Positions 38,013-41,580 of a DNA stretch of 41,580 nucleotides are shown here, one piece after another. How positions within the stretch are numbered: the first letter of the stretch is position 1; each line of letters opens with the position of its first letter. A program made the position numbers and the translations under genes. Origin of the DNA: Helicobacter labetoulli. GTDB lineage: Bacteria; Campylobacterota; Campylobacteria; Campylobacterales; Helicobacteraceae. A model generated the notes under the pieces. That model worked only from the letters and a program-made list of their open reading frames with translations, had not been told where the DNA came from and did not search any database. The DNA lies in contig NZ_QXJF01000019.1 of NCBI RefSeq assembly GCF_003670275.1, positions 1-41,580 on the forward strand, in the 5' to 3' direction.

Positions 38013-38111
38013 CCTTTTTTTATCTCTATCAAGCCCGGCGGTGGGGATTTTTACATGTCCCCACGGGGCGTGTGATTTTCCCTTATGGTTGATAATTGTT
38101 AGGAGGTAACA
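38013..38111 (+). promoter_or_regulatory. Leader with C-type hairpin and SD in an apical loop
   Basis: GTGGGGA (38041-38047) pairs with TCCCCAC (38058-38064), extended by GCCC (38033-38036) with GGGC (38066-38069). TTGTTA (38097-38101 and before) pairs with TAACAA (38107-38112) around the loop GGAGG, so the Shine-Dalgarno of ATG 38112 is displayed in a hairpin loop. Confidence 0.55.
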
Positions 38112-39071
38112 ATGGAATCAACAAGAGAGCAAACAGCCAACGCTCTAATGAGCCTTGGCTATAAAATCTCTCGTTCTTGGCATTTTGCCATACGGGACGA
38201 GAGAACGCCAAGCGCGTTCATTAATCAGAACGGTCATATACATGACTTTGGTTCTGATTGGCACGGGGACTTCCCCTCATTCCTAAAGGAGTTTAGAGGC
38301 TTTCACAATATTGGCGATGCCATTCGTGAAGCACAGAGGCTCTTGGGAATGGAGCGTTCCTTTAATTTTGCGGACTTTGACAAAAGTGAGCAAAAGAAAA
38401 AGGAAGGCTTCATAGATGGGAAATGGTTAGGGCAATATCGCTCTAACAGAAAAACGCACTTTGAGGCTTATTCAAAGCTTCTCAGGGCGTTAATGCCATC
38501 GGTGAAGTCAGTAGAACGAAGAAAAGAAATTGCCTTGCGGTATGATATTGGGTATCAGCCAGCAGGCAATTTCAAAGGAAAGCCCTTTCCAGAGCGGCTA
38601 ATAATGCCTATTCGTGATGAAGCAGGCAGAATAATCACGCTCTGGAAGTATAACCCAACACTCGCCAAACACGAGCGGTTGCGTTATACAAAAGGGCGAA
38701 AGAGAAGCGCGTTTAATTTATCCGATCTCCTTAAATATAGAGAAGCTCCACAAGAGCCTATCTTTATATTAGAGGGTGAGAAGGATGTGATTAATGCTGT
38801 GGCGCATGGTATTCGTGCTATTACGCCCGGCAGCGCAACTTCTCTATTTGAAAAGTCCCAGTTGGGCATGTTCAAAGATCTCCGCCTAATGGTGGTTGGG
38901 GATTATGATGAAGCGGGGAAAAACTTTAATGCTGCCATAAAAAAGCAGCTTAAAGCCCACGCTAAAGTCGTGAGCGTGCTTGACTGGGAAAAGTTTCTTG
39001 AGTCAAAAGGCAGAGCAGATCTCTTGAAAAAGGGATTTGACTTGAGCGATTGGCTCGAGAAACGAAACTAG
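38112..39071 (+). CDS. TOPRIM-domain DNA primase-like protein
   Basis: 319 aa. The N-terminal region RDERTPSAFINQNGHIHDFG followed by GDFPSFLKEF has the layout of the primase zinc-finger domain but lacks its cysteines. Residues about 130-180 hold ERLIMPIRDEAGRIITLWKY. The TOPRIM core is EGEKDVINAVAHGI (E..D) then MVVGDYDEAGKN (DxD). The last 35 residues (FDLSDWLEKRN) match primase/phage ends. Likely primer synthesis or DNA handling at the element's replication; no helicase domain is present, so it is not a full gp4. Confidence 0.75.
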   Translation: MESTREQTANALMSLGYKISRSWHFAIRDERTPSAFINQNGHIHDFGSDWHGDFPSFLKEFRGFHNIGDAIREAQRLLGMERSFNFADFDKSEQKKKEGFIDGKWLGQYRSNRKTHFEAYSKLLRALMPSVKSVERRKEIALRYDIGYQPAGNFKGKPFPERLIMPIRDEAGRIITLWKYNPTLAKHERLRYTKGRKRSAFNLSDLLKYREAPQEPIFILEGEKDVINAVAHGIRAITPGSATSLFEKSQLGMFKDLRLMVVGDYDEAGKNFNAAIKKQLKAHAKVVSVLDWEKFLESKGRADLLKKGFDLSDWLEKRN

Positions 39072-39221
39072 CCTTTTAAGGCTAGAAATATTCCATAAAG
39101 GGATTTCTTTTTATCCCTTTATGGGGTAGGATAAATCTCTTTCTGGAGTGTTTTCACTCTAGGGCAATTTGTCCTTGCAACATAGAAATATGTTGCTAAA
39201 AAAACAAAAAAGGAAGCGAAG
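39072..39221 (+). promoter_or_regulatory. Structured leader before the toxin module
   Basis: CTAGCCTTTTAAGGCTAG (39068-39085) is palindromic and covers the primase stop codon. CCATAAAGGGAT (39093-39104) pairs perfectly with ATCCCTTTATGG (39113-39124), 12 bp (A). GGAGTG/CACTCT (B). GCAACAT/ATGTTGC (about 39177-39195) precedes AAGGA and ATG 39222. Confidence 0.55.
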
Positions 39222-39545
39222 ATGATAGTAGCTTATTATCATCAAAATATGGTAGAATTGACAGCAGAAATCTTAAAAGGAGTGAGTATGAAAATGCCAC
39301 TTGCTGTCAATAACCACAAAGAAAAAAGTCTCCAAGAGAATTATGATAGTTGCAAAAACGAATTGCGACAAATCATGATTTCTAAAAGGGGAGAGAAAGG
39401 GGAGCAAGATTTCAATGCTTTGATGAAGCGCATCGAAAACAAAGAGGCGTGGAATGAAGCCTATAAAATCTTGGCTCAAGATGAGGAATGGAACAAAGAA
39501 GAGAAATGGTTAGGAAATGTTGCGGTAAATGATGGGATTGAATAA
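39222..39545 (+). CDS. Putative antitoxin of a MazF-type module, 107 aa
   Basis: ATG 39222 has AAGGA 7-8 nt upstream; an alternative ATG 39288 has AAAGGAG, giving an 85-aa product starting MKMPLAVNNHKEKSLQENYD. Helical, acidic/basic mix with no recognised DNA-binding motif; identity as antitoxin rests on its overlap with the MazF-like gene (last codons overlap its start). The start region MIVAYYHQNMVELTAEILKG is hydrophobic. Confidence 0.5.
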   Translation: MIVAYYHQNMVELTAEILKGVSMKMPLAVNNHKEKSLQENYDSCKNELRQIMISKRGEKGEQDFNALMKRIENKEAWNEAYKILAQDEEWNKEEKWLGNVAVNDGIE

Positions 39546-39894
39546 ACCCATCATTTTGCAGGGCGAAATATGGAAATGCAATTTTGATCCACAAGTTGGT
39601 TCAGAAATAGCAAAGTCTCGCCCTGCAATAGTAATTAGCTCAGACAAATTTGGTAGCTTTAGCACAAAAATTGTAGTGCCACTTACAACATGGCGCGATA
39701 AATTTGAAGGTGCTCCATTTATGGTTAGGATAGAACCTAACTTAGAAAATGGACTTAGCAACCCGTCTGCAGCTAATTGCCTGCAAGTAAAGAGTTTCGA
39801 TCGATTGAGATTTGTTCGCAAATTAGGAACAATCGATAGGGAAACTCACCTAACCATATCTTTAATCCTATTTTCCTCTATTAAACCCTTCTAA
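39529..39894 (+). CDS. MazF/PemK-family toxin (mRNA interferase)
   Basis: 121 aa. N-terminal IILQGEIWKCNFDPQVGSEI followed by KSRPAIVIS is the MazF/PemK signature (GxIWxxxxxPxxGxExxKxRPxxVxS), then VVPLTTWRDKF and NCLQVKSFDRLRFVRKLGTI (TIxRxRL region). Family activity: sequence-specific RNA cleavage. ATG 39529 or 39532; overlaps the antitoxin end. No internal hairpin density, so it may be a recent cassette. Confidence 0.85.
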   Translation: MMGLNKPIILQGEIWKCNFDPQVGSEIAKSRPAIVISSDKFGSFSTKIVVPLTTWRDKFEGAPFMVRIEPNLENGLSNPSAANCLQVKSFDRLRFVRKLGTIDRETHLTISLILFSSIKPF

Positions 39895-40002
39895 TTTTCT
39901 TCATCAACCCGGCGGTGTGGGAATGACATTTTGTATTCCCACACAGGGATACATGTCTTCCTACTATTTATTTTTTTTGTCTAAAAATAAAAGGAGAAGA
40001 CA
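39895..40002 (+). promoter_or_regulatory. Leader with sequestered start site
   Basis: TGTGGGAAT (39916-39924) pairs with ATTCCCACA (39935-39943). TGTCTTC (39954-39960) pairs with GAAGACA (39996-40002), which abuts ATG 40003, and the adjacent CCT/AGG extend it over the ribosome-binding site. Confidence 0.6.
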
Positions 40003-40638
40003 ATGAGAGTTTTTAAAATCACAAGGTCAGAATACTCTAATCAGGAAGGATACTTTCCTCCTGAAACAAGAGTGTTTGCTAATCAATCTGAAGCTGAAGC
40101 TTACTTCAAGCTTCAGATTGAAAATAATCTTAATGCTTGGATCCTTTTGGGCACAAGCATTGAGGAAACAGAAGAGTGGCAAGAAGCCCTCTTCGAAAAA
40201 GGGGAAATACCATTCAGGTATTTCTTCGATGAGGAGCAACTCATCGTTGGCGGGGCTCTATGCCGTTGCTGTGGTGGAATCTTAAAGCCCTCTGCGGTAG
40301 AAGACTATAAATACTTCTGCCCAGAGTGTGATGAGGATTTCTACAGCTTCGAGGCTGTAGAAGCACCTCAAAAGGAGGACCACAAGATCATTGCGGCTCT
40401 GGGCTCGCTCAACTTTGTTGAGCAGACCATCTGGGTTAAAACCCCAGATGAACTAAAAAAACTCCTATGGGAGAATGTAGAATCCTCAAAAGAGGATTTG
40501 GACGACTCCTATGAGTTTGCTCTACAAGCGGAGAGCTCCGTTTTTGTTGATGAGTGTGGGGATATTGAAAGGTATCTTCCGCTGTATTCCAGCAAAGACG
40601 GAAAAGAGGAGTTTGGTGTAACAATCAAATACCTCTAA
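40003..40638 (+). CDS. Zinc-ribbon containing protein, 211 aa
   Basis: Starts MRVFKITRSEYSNQEGYFPP (AAAAGGAG). LCRCCGGILKP (about residue 87) and CPECDEDFY (about 106) form a zinc ribbon. C-terminal half acidic (LLWENVESSKEDLDDSYEFA). No family recognised beyond the ribbon. Carries an 11-bp perfect hairpin (40084-40120) and several 6-8-bp ones. Confidence 0.6.
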   Translation: MRVFKITRSEYSNQEGYFPPETRVFANQSEAEAYFKLQIENNLNAWILLGTSIEETEEWQEALFEKGEIPFRYFFDEEQLIVGGALCRCCGGILKPSAVEDYKYFCPECDEDFYSFEAVEAPQKEDHKIIAALGSLNFVEQTIWVKTPDELKKLLWENVESSKEDLDDSYEFALQAESSVFVDECGDIERYLPLYSSKDGKEEFGVTIKYL

Positions 40639-40736
40639 AAAGCCCCTAGTGTTTGGGAATATCGACTTAAATATTCCCAGCACGGGGTATTGAGTCTTCT
40701 CATAGGATGATTTAAAAAAGAAAAAAAGGACTGAAT
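40639..40736 (+). promoter_or_regulatory. Leader with C-type hairpin
   Basis: TGGGAATAT (40654-40662) pairs with ATATTCCCA (40671-40679), enclosed by CCCC (about 40643) and GGGG (about 40684). TTGAGTC is partly complementary to GACTGAAT at the ribosome-binding site before ATG 40737. Confidence 0.5.
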
Positions 40737-41057
40737 ATGAAGCTAATCAACCTCACCCCACACAACCTCACCATTCATAATGGTGAAGGAGAATCCACAA
40801 CTATCGCTCCAAGCGGTATTGTGGCAAGAGTGGCGGCAAACAAGGAAAACACATGGTGTATCGATGGTATCCCTGTGTTTAAGACAGCTTTTGGCGAGAT
40901 CCAAGATCTCCCAGAAGCTCAAGAGGGTGTGATTTACATCACTTCTCTTCTAGTTGCGCAAGCAGCTAAAAGAGCTGATGTATTCAGCCCCGGAGAGCTG
41001 CTCAGAAATGAGCAGGGACAACCTATAGGTTGTTTAGGTTTAGCAAGCCATTGCTAA
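40737..41057 (+). CDS. Conserved phage/plasmid protein of unknown function, 106 aa
   Basis: Starts MKLINLTPHNLTIHNGEGES. INLTPHxxTI, APSGIVARV, a GIPVFKTAFGEIQDLPE segment, YITSLLVAQAAKRADVFSPG then ELLRNEQGQPIGC match a widespread phage/plasmid family of unknown function. AAAAGGA RBS. The stop codon lies in a 9-bp perfect hairpin (41037-41045 with 41052-41060). Confidence 0.7.
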   Translation: MKLINLTPHNLTIHNGEGESTTIAPSGIVARVAANKENTWCIDGIPVFKTAFGEIQDLPEAQEGVIYITSLLVAQAAKRADVFSPGELLRNEQGQPIGCLGLASHC

Positions 41058-41146
41058 ACCCTCTATCAGCCCGAGTTGGGGATTTTACATTCCCCACGGG
41101 ATGTGTAATTTTCCCTCTTTATTCTTAGAGATAAAAAGGAGAAAAA
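41058..41146 (+). promoter_or_regulatory. Leader with C-type hairpin
   Basis: TGGGGA (41077-41082) pairs with TCCCCA (41091-41096), flanked by CCC (41070-41072) and GGG (41098-41100). AAAAAGGAG precedes ATG 41147. Confidence 0.5.
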
Positions 41147-41580
41147 ATGAAAATTAAAGTAAAAAATAAAAATGAGCTCATAGAATTGCTTAAGACATCC
41201 GAATTAAGTGATATTGACACAAGTCTTATTACGGATATGTCCAAACTATTTTTATATTCTGGATATAAAAATAGAGATTTTAAGGGCATTGAAACTTGGG
41301 ATGTAAGCAACGTAACCGACATGAGCTTTATGTTCGACTGTGCGGAACATTTTAATGCTGACATTTCAAAATGGGATGTATCAAAGGTGAAAGATATGGA
41401 GTCAATGTTTTGCGGAGCAAAAAGCTTCAACCAAAACATTTCTAGCTGGGATGTAAAAAATGTTGTTAATTTCAACAAAATGTTCTTTCGGGCTAGATCG
41501 TTCAACCAAAACCTTAGCTCTTGGGACATAAACGGCATCTCAAAAGAGATGTTTGAAGGCACGAAAATGTCTGAAAAACA
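41147..41580 (+). CDS. BspA-like leucine-rich-repeat (DUF285) protein, partial
   Basis: The frame runs off the right edge after 144 residues. Starts MKIKVKNKNELIELLKTSEL (AAAAAGGAG). DUF285 repeats of about 24 residues: TDMSFMFDCAEHFNADISKW; KDMESMFCGAKSFNQNISSW; KMFFRARSFNQNLSSWDING. Such repeats occur in surface and secreted proteins of Helicobacter, Campylobacter and Mycoplasma; no signal peptide is seen. It has few internal hairpins. Probable surface or effector protein. Confidence 0.85.
   Translation, partial: MKIKVKNKNELIELLKTSELSDIDTSLITDMSKLFLYSGYKNRDFKGIETWDVSNVTDMSFMFDCAEHFNADISKWDVSKVKDMESMFCGAKSFNQNISSWDVKNVVNFNKMFFRARSFNQNLSSWDINGISKEMFEGTKMSEK

Noticed and set aside
41125-41562. 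145-aa frame on the minus strand at the right end
   Set aside because: It is the reverse of the clear BspA-like repeats on the plus strand, whose asparagine/aspartate-rich repeats leave long antisense frames open.

Overview
The window is AT-rich and gene-dense. Its RNA genes, ribosome-binding sites, codon use and gene families (BspA-like repeats, EndA, many phage/plasmid genes of unknown function) suggest a Campylobacterota host, most likely Helicobacter-like. The content points to a large plasmid or phage-plasmid: an iteron-like origin beside a probable replication initiator, thymidine kinase, MazG-like pyrophosphohydrolase, adenine methyltransferase, KilAC protein, three YopX paralogues, a tRNA, a Bet recombinase, a Cas4-like nuclease, a primase-like TOPRIM protein and a MazF-type toxin. 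I see no virion structural, conjugation or partition genes here, so the exact kind of element is undecided.

Layout. 0-3.1 kb: small leftward genes. 3.2-7.3 kb: a rightward island with an outer-membrane protein, the helicase half of a RecD2-like protein, a DUF3240-like gene and small genes. The N-terminal half of the same RecD2 lies on the opposite strand at 7.25-7.96 kb, so the island looks like an inversion that cut one gene in two. 8-24.5 kb: one long leftward series of small genes, tightly packed with stop/start overlaps and many tiny membrane proteins, ending with the replication genes. It uses a recurrent promoter of the form TTGAAA-N17-TATAAT. 24.5-25.2 kb: a divergent origin/control region with AT-rich repeats, two 22-bp-spaced iteron-like repeats and a structured element of about 300 nt. 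25.4-35.8 kb: a rightward block (SSB-like protein, small acidic proteins, Cas4-like nuclease, Bet). 35.9-36.6 kb: a leftward NYN-domain gene. 36.8-37.1 kb: a second copy of the 300-nt element. 37.5 kb to the end: a rightward block with the primase-like gene, the MazF module, small conserved phage/plasmid genes and the start of a BspA-like protein.

The most unusual signal is the rightward segment from about 25.2 kb on. Coding and intergenic DNA there are packed with perfect short inverted repeats, about one per 40-60 nt in the densest genes, often 7-14 bp and sometimes across stop codons. Intergenic leaders recur as a few structural families (CCATAAAGGGAT-type hairpin, GGAGT/ACTCT hairpin, GTGGGA/TCCCAC hairpin), and several place the Shine-Dalgarno sequence in a stem or apical loop. 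Two copies of a conserved, heavily foldable element of about 300 nt precede the two rightward gene blocks. One reading is a region that works while single-stranded (as in conjugative leading regions with single-strand promoters and early SSB/anti-defence genes). The other is a translation-control system of structured leader RNAs. Both are inference.

The genes fit a replication/recombination programme: Rep plus iterons start replication; SSB-like protein, Cas4-like nuclease and Bet form a Red-like annealing set; the TOPRIM protein could prime; TK and MazG-like proteins tune nucleotide pools. Three proteins carry putative beta-clamp-binding peptides (QMDLF, QPSLF and a PSLF variant). All calls come from reading the sequence by eye; no database search or folding program was run.
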